Source: Pseudomonadota bacterium (lineage in GTDB: Bacteria > Pseudomonadota > Gammaproteobacteria > Xanthomonadales > SZUA-38). Taken from it: a DNA stretch of 64,000 bases. This document shows positions 17,037 to 26,313 of this stretch, piece by piece (the stretch's first letter is position 1; each line of letters opens with the position of its first letter). A model generated the notes under the pieces. It searched no databases and was not told where the DNA came from. It saw only the letters and a program-made list of their open reading frames with translations. A program made the translations under genes and the position numbers. Location of the stretch: contig JBCCCR010000001.1 in NCBI GenBank assembly GCA_039033415.1, forward strand, positions 186,001 to 250,000. The letters run 5' to 3'.

Positions 17037-18422
17037 ATGAACCCCGATAAAGACGAACTCTGGTTTCTGCCGCTCGGCGGCTGCGGCGAAATCGGTATGA
17101 ACATGAATCTCTACGGCCATGCCGGCCAGTGGCTGATGGTGGACTGTGGTGTAACCTTTTCCCGCTCGGACGAAACCGGTCCTGATGTTCAGATGGCGGA
17201 CCCCTCGTTTATCGAAGCCCGTCGCGATCAGCTCAGCGCGATGCTGATAACCCACGCTCACCAGGACCATGTCGGCGCGGTGGCCTATCTCTGGCCCCGC
17301 CTGCAGTGCCCGGTCTACTGCACGCCCTTCGCAGCGGAGATTCTGCGCCGAAAGCTGCTGCGCGCAGGCCTTGCGGACATGGTGCCGGTGCACATCGTGT
17401 CGCCTGGAGCTCGGCTGGAGCTGGGGGATTTCACCGTCGACTGGATCGACTTGACCCACTCGACGCCCGAGATGCAGGCGCTGCTCATTCACACGGAAGC
17501 TGGGTCCATCTTCCACACGGGCGACTGGAAGCTCGATCCGGAGCCAGTGGTGGGGCCTGCGTTTTCTGAGAACCGCTACAGGCAGATCGCCGACCTGAAC
17601 GTTCGCGCGATGGTCTGCGACTCGACGAATGCGACGGTGCCCGGCCGCGGGCGTAGTGAAGGTCAGCTGTACAAGGCGTTACTCGAGGAAGTGCAGGGTG
17701 AAGAGGGGCGCATTATTGTCGGTTGTTTTGGCAGCAACATCGCCAGGCTGGTGACGCTGGCCCGGATCGCTAAAAACACCGGCCGCCGTGCTGCGCTGCT
17801 CGGGCGGTCATTGCAGAATTACCATGCGGCAGCCAGAGCCGCTGGCGTCTGGGACGAAGAGCTGGAGTTCATTGACCCCGCTCACCTGGGGTATCTGCCG
17901 CCACATGAGGTGATGGCCATTGCCACCGGCAGTCAGGGTGAGCCGCGGTCGGCACTCAGCCGGCTTGCCGCAGAGACCCACCCCAATATGCTGGTGGAGG
18001 CAGGCGACAAGCTGCTCCTCAGCTCGCGCGTTATTCCCGGAAACGAAGAGGCGGTCGAGGAACTGCAGGCGCGCCTTCGGCTGCTGGGCGTCACCGTGGT
18101 TCAGGACAGCTTCGCGACGCCGATTCACGCCTCGGGCCATCCCGCCCGGGATGAGCTGGCGGACATGTATCGCTGGGTTCAGCCGCAGGTCGCTATCCCG
18201 GTACACGGCGAGGCTGTGCATATGCACGCGAACGCGCGGCTGGCCAAAGAAGTCGGCGTGCCTCATCAGCTGCTGGGCAGAAATGGCGATCTGTTCATGC
18301 TCGCGCCGGTCCGCGGAATCCGGCGCGGCGCGGTTCAGACAGGTCGGCTGGGCTTTGAGGATGATCGCCTAATTCCGTGGGCGTCTCCGGAGCCGGATCT
18401 CCCGCTAGCCGCTCGGCTATGA
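17037..18422 (+). CDS. Ribonuclease J-type metallo-beta-lactamase (beta-CASP) protein
   Basis: 461 residues. The start is set at ATG 17037 because the family begins just before the conserved ELWFLPLGGCGEIGMN; the upstream TTG at 16968 adds unrelated sequence. Zinc motif THAHQDHVG (His73, His75, Asp77, His78), GDWKLDPEPV, beta-CASP region (DSTNATVPGRGRSE, FGSNIARL, ATGSQGEPRSAL) and the C-terminal HASGH are present. The family performs 5'-3' exonuclease and endonuclease steps in RNA maturation and decay. The protein lacks the extra C-terminal domain of Bacillus RNase J, as is common for short proteobacterial forms. A few such proteins could have other nuclease roles. Confidence 0.9.
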   Translation: MNPDKDELWFLPLGGCGEIGMNMNLYGHAGQWLMVDCGVTFSRSDETGPDVQMADPSFIEARRDQLSAMLITHAHQDHVGAVAYLWPRLQCPVYCTPFAAEILRRKLLRAGLADMVPVHIVSPGARLELGDFTVDWIDLTHSTPEMQALLIHTEAGSIFHTGDWKLDPEPVVGPAFSENRYRQIADLNVRAMVCDSTNATVPGRGRSEGQLYKALLEEVQGEEGRIIVGCFGSNIARLVTLARIAKNTGRRAALLGRSLQNYHAAARAAGVWDEELEFIDPAHLGYLPPHEVMAIATGSQGEPRSALSRLAAETHPNMLVEAGDKLLLSSRVIPGNEEAVEELQARLRLLGVTVVQDSFATPIHASGHPARDELADMYRWVQPQVAIPVHGEAVHMHANARLAKEVGVPHQLLGRNGDLFMLAPVRGIRRGAVQTGRLGFEDDRLIPWASPEPDLPLAARL

Positions 18423-18446
18423 CGCCATTGCGCGATATCGACATCC

Positions 18447-18466
18447 GCCACACTAATTGGTGTCGC
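18447..18466. promoter_or_regulatory. Imperfect dyad
   Basis: A 20-nt sequence centred on AATT (GC.ACAC.AATT.GTGT.GC) with 16 of 20 symmetric positions, just after the RNase J stop and about 190 nt before the next gene. It could be a weak terminator stem or an operator. No T-tract follows. Confidence 0.25.
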
Positions 18467-18655
18467 GCAGTCTGTAGCGGGAGCATGTCGCATATGGCAA
18501 AAACTTCGATGACCTAGAAAGTATCACCGACTGCTACCGCCCAGTTCACCTCGCAATACTTTGGCAGAAATTGCCTTCACCGCTTATTCACGAAGGCACG
18601 ATGCACCCAGCTTGCTTCAAACACACAAGCATCTTTTGGCTGGAGGACACCAACC

Positions 18656-19108
18656 ATGATCGACATTCGAGCAAAACGCCCCTGTTTCCGTCTCGTTCCT
18701 GGCATCGTGCTGGCGATGATTGCGGTGGTATTAACTAACGCAGCGACGGCCCAGAGCACCATCCATGACGTCAGCGCGGCAAGCGGTATCTCAGTCGCCG
18801 CGCCCGTGGCGTTTGCCGGGCTCTCTGCCGCCACAACGCTGGCGGCAGCAACGCATATCACCGTCAAATCCATCGAGGTGTCAGCGGTCGGGACGGCCGT
18901 CGTGGCAGAAGCGCTGGTAGACGGGGCTGTGACGGCAGTCAGCTTTACGATCGACGGCGCCGCGGGGTTTGCGGCGGGCGCCGGTACGGTTCTCGAAGCG
19001 GCATCGGTCGCGGGAGGCGTTCTGCTCTATGACGGCAGCCAGGCAATTGCGCTGCTGGCCGATGAAGAAGGTCAGAAGCTGCTGTTTCATGAGCGGCTGA
19101 CTCCCTGA
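18656..19108 (+). CDS. Small exported Ala/Val-rich protein, partner of DUF2145 gene
   Basis: 150 residues with a strong ribosome site (GGAGG, 9 nt before the ATG). Signal peptide about 1-32 (cleavage near ATAQS). The mature part is low-complexity, rich in Ala, Val, Ser, Gly and Thr, with repeated heptad-like stretches (for example AVGTAVVAEALVDGAVTAV). No named domain is recognised. The gene is 44 nt before a DUF2145 gene on the same strand, so the two are probably one operon and one exported system of unknown function. Confidence 0.65.
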   Translation: MIDIRAKRPCFRLVPGIVLAMIAVVLTNAATAQSTIHDVSAASGISVAAPVAFAGLSAATTLAAATHITVKSIEVSAVGTAVVAEALVDGAVTAVSFTIDGAAGFAAGAGTVLEAASVAGGVLLYDGSQAIALLADEEGQKLLFHERLTP

Positions 19109-19152
19109 ACCTTCGGGCATCCATCAGCAACCGAAGCGGGAAAGACTCAGCG

Positions 19153-19989
19153 ATGTTGAACCAGATCTCTATTCTCTGGCTGAGGTTCAGCGGCATTGCT
19201 GCCGCTCTTGCCATGGTCCTAACGCTTTTGATTGCCGATCCCGCCCTGGCCGGCCAGCCCTGCGAACAACGCAGTCATACGGTTGAGCAATTGAGTAATG
19301 GGATGGAGCTGGCTTCTCGAACGGCCAGGGCTTTGGATCGGGAGGCTGTGAGCGTCGGCGTCATCGCCCGGATGGGGCAGGACCTCAGCAAATGGCAGCA
19401 GCGCTATTCGCATATCGGTCTGGTTTACCGGAGCAGCGAGCCAGAGGCTGACCCCGTCTGGCGCGTTGTTCATAAGCTGAACGACTGCGGCTCAGACCGG
19501 GCAAACGTTTATCGACAAGGGTTGGCCGAGTTCTTCACCGATGGCCCGTTCGACTGGGAAACGGCGATTGTCCCGCTGACGCCAGAGCTCGCAGAAGAAT
19601 TTCTCCCGGCGCTAACGAACGATCCGAAGCTCCTCACCGGGCTCCACGAGCCGCGGTACAGCATGGTGTCGTACGTCTGGGGCACCCGCTATCAGCAGTC
19701 GAATCAGTGGGCCCTGGAGACGCTGGCAATGCTGCTCAACCCAGAGATCCGCACTCGCAGTCAGGCGCAGCGGTGGCTCATGGCTGAGTCCTACCGGGCC
19801 GATCGGCTGCGGCTCGGAACGCTCACCCGACTCGGCGCGCGAGTCACCAAAGCGAACGTCGCTTTCGACGACCACCCGAGCCGTCTGAGATTCGCTGGCC
19901 GGATCGACACAACCACCGCTGATTCCGTGCTGCGGTGGCTCGAGCGTACTGAGTTCGGCGACGCTCGGTTTGTCGTTCGGTTGAACTAA
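19153..19989 (+). CDS. DUF2145 family exported protein
   Basis: 278 residues, signal peptide about 1-33 (LIADPALAGQP). The body carries the DUF2145 hallmarks: a cysteine right after the signal, ARMGQDLSKWQQRYSHIG, WRVVHKLNDCGSDRANVYRQGLAEFF, HEPRYSMVSYVWGTRYQQSNQWALETLA. The HIG / LNDCG / RY..QSNQW pattern resembles NlpC/P60-like papain folds, so an amidase-like activity is possible; this is inference. It follows the small Ala/Val-rich gene at 44 nt. Confidence 0.85.
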   Translation: MLNQISILWLRFSGIAAALAMVLTLLIADPALAGQPCEQRSHTVEQLSNGMELASRTARALDREAVSVGVIARMGQDLSKWQQRYSHIGLVYRSSEPEADPVWRVVHKLNDCGSDRANVYRQGLAEFFTDGPFDWETAIVPLTPELAEEFLPALTNDPKLLTGLHEPRYSMVSYVWGTRYQQSNQWALETLAMLLNPEIRTRSQAQRWLMAESYRADRLRLGTLTRLGARVTKANVAFDDHPSRLRFAGRIDTTTADSVLRWLERTEFGDARFVVRLN

Positions 19990-20120
19990 AGCCTAAAGCC
20001 AAGCCGCCTGGCAGACGCCGCTGCGCTCTTGGCAGGCAGCTTGAACAGGACTGATGGCAGGCGCAAAGGTGCGGGGTGCGGGTGGTACGATTCGCCGCGA
20101 ACTTTGCGGAGAGTATTGCC

Positions 20121-21764
20121 ATGCGGAAGCTAACTGTGGGTTTCGTCTTTTTTGTTGCGGCGCTGTCTGCCCACGCCGCTGCCTCCTATCGGGATGTTCT
20201 CGAAAGCGCGTATCCGGCTGATGGTCCGGGGGCTGCGGTGCTGGTCGTCAAGAACGGCGAGGTGGTTTTTCGCGACGCGGTCGGGATGGCTAACATCGAG
20301 CTCGGAATTCCGCTGCGGCCTGACCACGTCTTTCGACTCGGGTCGATTACCAAGCAGTTCACCGGCGCTGCCGTGATGCTGCTGGTCGAAGAAGGGAAGG
20401 TGGATCTGGATGAACCGATCCAGGGATACCTGCCGGACTATCCGGATCATGGCCACACGATCACCACTCGCCATCTGCTGACGCACACGTCGGGCATCTT
20501 CAACTACACCGATATCTCTGGCTATTTTGCTGAGGGTCGTACCCGCGCTGATCTCACCACCGAAGAATTGATCGAGGTGTTCGCCGACCTCGAGATGAAT
20601 TTTGCTCCCGGAGAGCGATTTAGCTATTCAAACTCTGGCTACGTCCTGGCTGGTGCCATCATCGAAAAGGTATCTGGCCAGAGCTATGCCGATTTTGTCC
20701 AGGCGCGGATCTTTGAACCGCTCGGCATGGAAAACAGTCACTACGGTGGCACTCAGCTCATCAAGGGCAGGGCATCGGGCTACAGCGCCGGTGGCGAGGG
20801 TCCGGTTAACGCGGACTTCATCAGTATGACGCAGCCTCATGCTGCCGGCTCGCTGCTTTCCACGGTGGACGACCTGGCCAAATGGAATGCGGGGCTGTTT
20901 GCCGGTGAGTTGCTAACGGAGGCGTCCGTCGAGGAAATGATCAAGCCCTTCAAGTTGAATGACGGCAGCGTATCGCGCTATGGCCTTGGGTTCTCCGTTG
21001 ACGACTTTCGAGGTGAGCCTTCCGTTTCGCACGGCGGCGGCATCAATGGTTTCACCACCCAGCAGCGATACCTGCCAGACCAGAACATCTATACCGCGAT
21101 CCTGACCAACACGAACGCTAAGTCGCCCAGCTACACCGCCGACGTCCTCTCCTCGCTGGCTATGGGTCGCCCGCATGATCCGCAGCCGATCGAGATGGAC
21201 GCAGCAACGCTGCAGGAGTACACGGGCGCCTACGAGGTCGCCGAGGGTGATCTCCGGAAAATCTTTTTCGAGGACGGAAAACTCTTCAGCCAGCGCACCG
21301 GCGGCCAGCGATTTCCGATTTTTCCGACGGGCGAAAACACCTTCTACTATGACGGGTCATTTTCCTACATCGTGTTTGATCGCAACCGCCGTGGTGAGGT
21401 CGTGCGGATGCTGTTCCATCCCAACGGCGCCAAGAAAGCGAACGTCGCCAAGCGCGTTGGACCGGCCGAAGAAGAAGAGCGGGCCGTGGCGGCAGTGTCG
21501 CCCGAGCTTTTCGATCTTTGGGCCGGCGTGTATGAGATCCAGCCTGGTTTCAATCTGGTGATCACGCGCGAAGGTGACAGTTTGATGTCGCAGGCCACCG
21601 GACAGGGCAAGTTCCGCCTGTTGCCGGCCTCTGCTAACCGATATTTCCTGCGCGAGGTCCCTGCGGAGGTGGAATTTGCGGTTGGTGACGACGGCCGTGC
21701 TAATGAGTTGACGCTGTATCAGGGTGGGCGCGAGATTGTTGCATCGCGGCTGGAGGAAGGCTGA
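20121..21764 (+). CDS. Exported serine hydrolase, class C beta-lactamase fold
   Basis: 547 residues. The ATG at 20121 with GGAGAG upstream starts a signal peptide (MRKLTVGFVFFVAALSAHAA). The catalytic motifs of the beta-lactamase/DD-peptidase family are present: SITK (Ser75, Lys78), YSN (169-171) and HGG (in SVSHGGGIN). After the roughly 350-residue catalytic domain there is a 170-residue beta-rich extension made of two similar units (EYTGAYEVAEGDLRKIFFEDGKLF and LWAGVYEIQPGFNLVITREGDSLM), as in many D-aminopeptidase/esterase relatives. Substrate unknown: peptide, ester or D-amino-acid derivatives are all possible. Single-gene unit. Confidence 0.92.
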   Translation: MRKLTVGFVFFVAALSAHAAASYRDVLESAYPADGPGAAVLVVKNGEVVFRDAVGMANIELGIPLRPDHVFRLGSITKQFTGAAVMLLVEEGKVDLDEPIQGYLPDYPDHGHTITTRHLLTHTSGIFNYTDISGYFAEGRTRADLTTEELIEVFADLEMNFAPGERFSYSNSGYVLAGAIIEKVSGQSYADFVQARIFEPLGMENSHYGGTQLIKGRASGYSAGGEGPVNADFISMTQPHAAGSLLSTVDDLAKWNAGLFAGELLTEASVEEMIKPFKLNDGSVSRYGLGFSVDDFRGEPSVSHGGGINGFTTQQRYLPDQNIYTAILTNTNAKSPSYTADVLSSLAMGRPHDPQPIEMDAATLQEYTGAYEVAEGDLRKIFFEDGKLFSQRTGGQRFPIFPTGENTFYYDGSFSYIVFDRNRRGEVVRMLFHPNGAKKANVAKRVGPAEEEERAVAAVSPELFDLWAGVYEIQPGFNLVITREGDSLMSQATGQGKFRLLPASANRYFLREVPAEVEFAVGDDGRANELTLYQGGREIVASRLEEG

Positions 21765-21996
21765 GTCTCGCCTCAGACTCTGTTGTACTCCGGCCAGTTT
21801 GGCGCTGAGGATTCAAATTCGCGCTTAAACCTACTGTCTGAGGGCTGGCGAAAAATGCCGTCCGGCTCTTGATGGGTCAATTGCGTGCGGTGGATCACAG
21901 GTTTTCAAGGAATGACGACCAAATCGCCCAGTTCAAACGCTGGTTCACACGGTCAGGTGGCATTTTTTACCTAAACCACGGCCAGCGGAGTCTGTA

Positions 21997-23394
21997 ATGA
22001 TCCACCTGACCCCAACCCGGTGCGCTCCGGGCGCACGGGCCATCGCCAGCAACTCGATGACTTTTCTGCTGCTTTCGGCGCTATTGCCGGGCATGGCGTA
22101 CGCGCAGGACTTTGTGCCGCCGACCCATACATTCAAGGATTTAGCGGTCTTCCAGGAAGCCACCGGCGCGCAGGACCTTACGGGACCGCTACCGGAAGTC
22201 AGCGGCCTGGTTTCCCAGCAAACCGTCGGTCAGGTGACCTTCGAGACCGACGCGCCCTCAGCGCTTGAATTTGGCCCCTGGTTTATTCCGGAAGGCGATT
22301 TGGTGCAAACGTCAGACCCGTTCCGGCTCCTGGTAGACGGGCAGGATGTGTTCAGCGTCGTTTTTGCGTCGCCGGTTTCCAGCTTTGGTCTCGAGCTTCG
22401 CGCAATCGGTCCGGACCAGCCCCGGCTTGACGGTGAGGCCGCCGATTCTGCCTACAACATCACGCTATGCCGAGTCGTCTTTTCGACAGGAAACGGATGC
22501 CCGGCGGCTGAGGTGATTGATGAGGTTCTGCTGCGTGTTCAGCGACTAAATAACCTTGCGCCGGACCAGTTTGCTGGCTTTTGGTCAGATGAGCAGATCG
22601 CTCAGGTGTCGATCGAAGACCTGAGTGAACCGACTGACGGCAACGAGCTGTTTGGAAGGGTGTACGGTGGCAGCGAGCCGCGTCCCTTTCCCGCGTTCGA
22701 CCGTTTTGAAAATGACGACCTGCCGCTGACGGCCTCCTTTCTGGCCGAGGACATCGTGCTTTTCGGGGAGAACTTTGCCACGCGTCAGGTTCATTCCTTT
22801 CACCTATCGAACGACGAAGATTGGATCTTTTACGGCGCGACGCCAAAAACCGTGGAACTGACCGTCAGCAGCGATCAACCCGAATTTCACGCCGTGGTTG
22901 ACTTCTTCCCGGGCGAGCGCGCTGGCGATGCGTCCGTATCGTCGCTGATGACTTTGGGCGACTGTGCCGGACCTCCAGGCACGCTGACCTTGAGTGGGCA
23001 GTACCCGTCGGGGGGCACGCTGGTCAGAGTGCGTAACTGTGATGTGGAGGAACCGGTCCGCTACGACTTTCTGCTTGAGGTGATCGAATTCGATAGAATC
23101 TTAGGCGGAGCTGTGGGAATTGGTACCGTCACCGAGGAGGGTACAGGTGACCCGGTCAGCGTGGCGCTCCTGAACGATGATGGGCGCCTGTCCTTTTCCA
23201 GCCCCTCGTCTGGCGGCTTTCGCTTCCTCTTTCTCCCTGGCGTCGAGACCACGCTGACGGTGGTTTCGCCGCTGTTCGAGGCTTTGCCGGTTGTGGTGGA
23301 GGCAGTCGGTGAATTCGAATCACCGCCCCCAGTCGAGGTTGTTGTGCGGCCAAAAGCGCAAATTCTGTTTGCCAGTGGATTTGAGCAGCCATAA
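21997..23394 (+). CDS. Secreted hypothetical protein with C-terminal GFE motif
   Basis: 465 residues. ATG 21997 has a GGAG site upstream; an internal ATG at 22057 is a weaker alternative. The signal peptide ends near GMAYAQD. The middle is beta-rich with few landmarks (FETDAPSALEFGPWF, FSVVFASPVSSFGLELRAIG), reminiscent of PEP-CTERM-type exported lectin-like sandwiches. A Ser/Glu-rich stretch follows, and the end is AQILFASGFEQP, matching the shared (I/L/V)FxxGFE motif. No enzyme motif is seen. Probably secreted or surface-associated. Confidence 0.75.
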   Translation: MIHLTPTRCAPGARAIASNSMTFLLLSALLPGMAYAQDFVPPTHTFKDLAVFQEATGAQDLTGPLPEVSGLVSQQTVGQVTFETDAPSALEFGPWFIPEGDLVQTSDPFRLLVDGQDVFSVVFASPVSSFGLELRAIGPDQPRLDGEAADSAYNITLCRVVFSTGNGCPAAEVIDEVLLRVQRLNNLAPDQFAGFWSDEQIAQVSIEDLSEPTDGNELFGRVYGGSEPRPFPAFDRFENDDLPLTASFLAEDIVLFGENFATRQVHSFHLSNDEDWIFYGATPKTVELTVSSDQPEFHAVVDFFPGERAGDASVSSLMTLGDCAGPPGTLTLSGQYPSGGTLVRVRNCDVEEPVRYDFLLEVIEFDRILGGAVGIGTVTEEGTGDPVSVALLNDDGRLSFSSPSSGGFRFLFLPGVETTLTVVSPLFEALPVVVEAVGEFESPPPVEVVVRPKAQILFASGFEQP

Positions 23395-23497
23395 ACGCCG
23401 TGCAGGCTACCAACAGCGCCCGGGGATAGTCGGCGGCGCCTAAACAGGGTAAGTTTCAGCGTTCCGCTGTCGGCTGTTCGGAGTCCTAAGTTCCGCT

Positions 23498-25303
23498 TTG
23501 AAAAGACTTTGGCGACTGGCGTTAGTCGCATCCCTCATTCAGTGCGTTTGGGTGCTTCCCGCCGCTGCGGTCTCCCCGATCGCAGTCTCCGGCGAGGAAA
23601 CGGGGGCGCCACTCGGAGAAAGCTTCACCATCTGGCATGACCCGACGGGCGCTGCGGATCTTGCGCAGGCCCGTACAGCGTTCGAGGCCGGAGAGTTCAA
23701 GCCACCGGAGGGCGGCGGCTCAACCGGGCTGGCGCCCGGGGCGTTCTGGAGCCACTTTGAGCTCCAGAACACGTCATCGGATTCGATCGAGCTGCGTCTC
23801 GAATACATCGATCATCAGCTGATCTTTCTGCGGGCCTTCCAGGCTTCGACGGGTGAGGCGACCTTCCGGCAACTGGTTGACCTGTCTCTTGAGCGGCCAT
23901 TCTCGGAGCGGCCCATCCCGCACCATCGATTTGTGGTGCCTGTCGCGTTGGCTGCGGGCGAGTCCGCCGAGTTCTTCGTTCAGTACGGCTCGCATGACAT
24001 GGGCTTCGTATTCCCCGAGCTCCGAATCTGGTCTCCCGCTTCTCTCGCGAAGTCACAGGGTCTGGAGCTCACCGTCATCAACCTGATTGTCGGCGGCCTG
24101 CTCGTGATGGCGCTGATCGCGTTTGTCGCCGGAGTCGCAACCGGCGGCCGGTTCTTCTACTTCTATGGGCTGCACGCGCTTGCATCGATCGCCGTTTGGT
24201 ACACGGTGCTGGGGTTTACCCACCAATTCCTTCTCACTGAAAGCTTCAACTGGCGCTACATGTCGATTACCGGCGCCATCAGCCTGCTCACCGGCCTGTA
24301 TTTCGCTCGGGAGTTCCTGCAAACCCGGCAGCACACGCGCGGTTTCGACTACCTGCTGCTGTTTCTGATCTTTAACAGCGTCTTTCTGTTGTTTTCAGCG
24401 GTTTTTGGCCAGATCACCCTGGCCATCATTTCCATCACACTGGCGCTGCTGCTTTATCCCATTGTGTCGGTCGTGGGCCTGGTGCGTTGGTATCAGGGCG
24501 CGCGGGAGGCGGCCATCTTTACCTTTGCCTGGACGATCCTGGTGATCGGTCTGTTTACCCAGGCGCTTCGGGACCTTGGTGTCGTTGAGCACAACTTCGT
24601 CAATTACTACTGGCCTGCGGTGGGGTCTTACGCCGAGATGGCCGTCATTCTGATCGCCATGGGCGTTCGCATCCGCGATCTGCGCGGACTGAAGGAGGCG
24701 GCCGAGCGAGCACATCTCGCGCAGCTCACGCAGAGCAAAACGCAGCTCGAGGCGCAGGTGGCGGAGCGGACCGCGGAACTTGAGGCGGCCAAGAACGCCG
24801 CAGAGGTCGAGGCCCGCACCGATACGCTTACCGGCGTGGACAACCGTCGCAGTTTCATCACCCAGGGCCAGCAGATGCTGGACCGGTGCCGTCGTGAGAC
24901 GCAGCCATTGTCGCTAGCCATGCTCGACATCGACCACTTCAAAGCGATCAACGACAAATACGGCCACGACGTCGGGGACCGGGCGTTGGTGGCCTTCGCC
25001 CAAGAGGTGATGACCCTCATCCGCGATCGCGACCTGTTCGGCCGGGTGGGCGGCGAAGAGTTTGCCCTGATGTTCGGCACGGATCGAGAGGGTGCGGAGC
25101 ACACCGCGAAGCGGCTGGTTAAACAGATTGCGGAGATTCGCCTAGACGTCCCGAATGGGCAGGTCAGCTTTACTGCCAGTATCGGCATCGCACACCTGGT
25201 TGATGAGACCGACCTGCAGGAACTGCTCAAGCTGGCGGACGAAGCGCTCTACGTGGCCAAGCAAACCGGGCGAAATCGGGTCTCGGTCGCAGACAGATCC
25301 TGA
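23498..25303 (+). CDS. 7TM-DISM diguanylate cyclase (GGDEF)
   Basis: 601-residue inner-membrane signalling enzyme making cyclic di-GMP. The start is TTG 23498, which gives the signal-like MKRLWRLALVASLIQ. An extracellular 7TMR-DISMED2-like beta-sandwich (about 40-180) probably binds a carbohydrate. Seven membrane helices (about 190-395) follow, then a coiled coil (about 398-435), then GGDEF. The active site is GGEEF (about 517-521) and an RDRD inhibitory I-site lies five residues before it, so product inhibition is expected. The substrate-binding segment AMLDIDHFKAIND is intact. No EAL domain. The ligand is unknown. Confidence 0.93.
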   Translation: MKRLWRLALVASLIQCVWVLPAAAVSPIAVSGEETGAPLGESFTIWHDPTGAADLAQARTAFEAGEFKPPEGGGSTGLAPGAFWSHFELQNTSSDSIELRLEYIDHQLIFLRAFQASTGEATFRQLVDLSLERPFSERPIPHHRFVVPVALAAGESAEFFVQYGSHDMGFVFPELRIWSPASLAKSQGLELTVINLIVGGLLVMALIAFVAGVATGGRFFYFYGLHALASIAVWYTVLGFTHQFLLTESFNWRYMSITGAISLLTGLYFAREFLQTRQHTRGFDYLLLFLIFNSVFLLFSAVFGQITLAIISITLALLLYPIVSVVGLVRWYQGAREAAIFTFAWTILVIGLFTQALRDLGVVEHNFVNYYWPAVGSYAEMAVILIAMGVRIRDLRGLKEAAERAHLAQLTQSKTQLEAQVAERTAELEAAKNAAEVEARTDTLTGVDNRRSFITQGQQMLDRCRRETQPLSLAMLDIDHFKAINDKYGHDVGDRALVAFAQEVMTLIRDRDLFGRVGGEEFALMFGTDREGAEHTAKRLVKQIAEIRLDVPNGQVSFTASIGIAHLVDETDLQELLKLADEALYVAKQTGRNRVSVADRS

Positions 25304-25444
25304 AGCTGCCTGACAGTATTCCGGGCCGCCGTGAGCCGGCAACTCCACGAAAAACCTCGTATTTTTATATGACTTTTGTCGGTAGTGGAGCGCCTGCGAT
25401 CGGCTAGAATGGCTCGCCAGCTCCCCTCACTACGGACATTTGCT

Positions 25445-26200
25445 ATGAAACAGACCCTCCTTACCGTTTCGGCCCTCGCACTGGCCGGATCCGCCGCCGC
25501 CGCTGATCTTGACGACGTTCTCTCGTGCAACTACGAGACGATGGGCGGCATCGACAACATTAAGTCGGTCGAGTCGGCTCGGATGAGCGGAACCATGACC
25601 ATGGGGCCGATGCAGGCGCCCTTCACCATCGAATTTCAGCAGCCCAACAGCGTACGTCTCGAGTTTGAGGTTCAGGGTATGACCGCCGTGCAGGCCTACG
25701 ACGGCGAAAAGGGCTGGGCCATCATGCCGTTTATGGGCAAAACCACGCCTGAGGAGATGGCTGACGACCAGCTCAAAGAGATTCAGGAAATGGCTGAGTG
25801 GGAAGGTCCGCTGGTCGACTGGCAGGAAAAGGGCCACACCGTTGAGCTGATCGGCACCGAAGACGTGGAAGGCACCGAAGCCTATGCGCTGAAGGTCGTG
25901 CGGGCCGGCAGCGAAGACGTGGCGACCTACTACCTGGACACCGAGTACTGCCTGCCGTTTCTTTCAAAAGGAACCCGGGATATTCAGGGCAACTCGATGG
26001 CCTACTCACAAACCATCGGCGACTACAAAGAGGTCGGTGAAATTGTGATGGCGCACTCCATGATCGCCAGCATCGGCGAGGGCGCGGCTCCCATGCAGCA
26101 GGCCATCACCATCGAGAAGACCGAGCTGAACGTCAGCGACATCAACGCCGATCGTTTCGCGATGCCTGAGGTGGAAGAGCCCGCCGCCACCACCGAGTGA
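25445..26200 (+). CDS. LolA-like outer membrane lipoprotein-sorting family protein
   Basis: 251 residues. ATG 25445 starts a signal peptide (MKQTLLTVSALALAGSAAAA); the upstream in-frame start at 25376 has no signal. The mature protein resembles LolA/LolB-like sheets (GGIDNIKSVESARMSGTMTM, APFTIEFQQPNSVRLEF, AYDGEKGWAIMP, VELIGTEDVEGTEAYALKVV, YYLDTEYCLPFLSKGTRD). The family is annotated as lipoprotein-sorting-like but most members have untested roles. It is followed, after a spacer with two hairpins, by a large propeller protein, a pairing I have seen in other gammaproteobacteria. Confidence 0.75.
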   Translation: MKQTLLTVSALALAGSAAAADLDDVLSCNYETMGGIDNIKSVESARMSGTMTMGPMQAPFTIEFQQPNSVRLEFEVQGMTAVQAYDGEKGWAIMPFMGKTTPEEMADDQLKEIQEMAEWEGPLVDWQEKGHTVELIGTEDVEGTEAYALKVVRAGSEDVATYYLDTEYCLPFLSKGTRDIQGNSMAYSQTIGDYKEVGEIVMAHSMIASIGEGAAPMQQAITIEKTELNVSDINADRFAMPEVEEPAATTE

Positions 26201-26231
26201 ACCGACACTCGATCACGCACACCGCCCCTTC

Positions 26232-26276
26232 CAAGTGGGGGCACTTGCCGGGAGGCGCCTGACGAGTTGTCAGGCG
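26232..26276 (+). terminator. Two perfect hairpins in intergenic spacer
   Basis: CAAGTG-GGGG-CACTTG (26232-26247) and CGCCTGAC-GAGTT-GTCAGGCG (26256-26276) are perfect stems of 6 and 8 bp. They lie between the LolA-like gene and the VPS10-type gene. No T-tract follows, so a partial terminator or an mRNA 3'-end stabiliser that sets the ratio of the two products is as likely as full termination. Confidence 0.45.
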
Positions 26277-26313
26277 TCAACCCGCAGTTTTTGAGCACGT
26301 ACAGGGGAAACCT

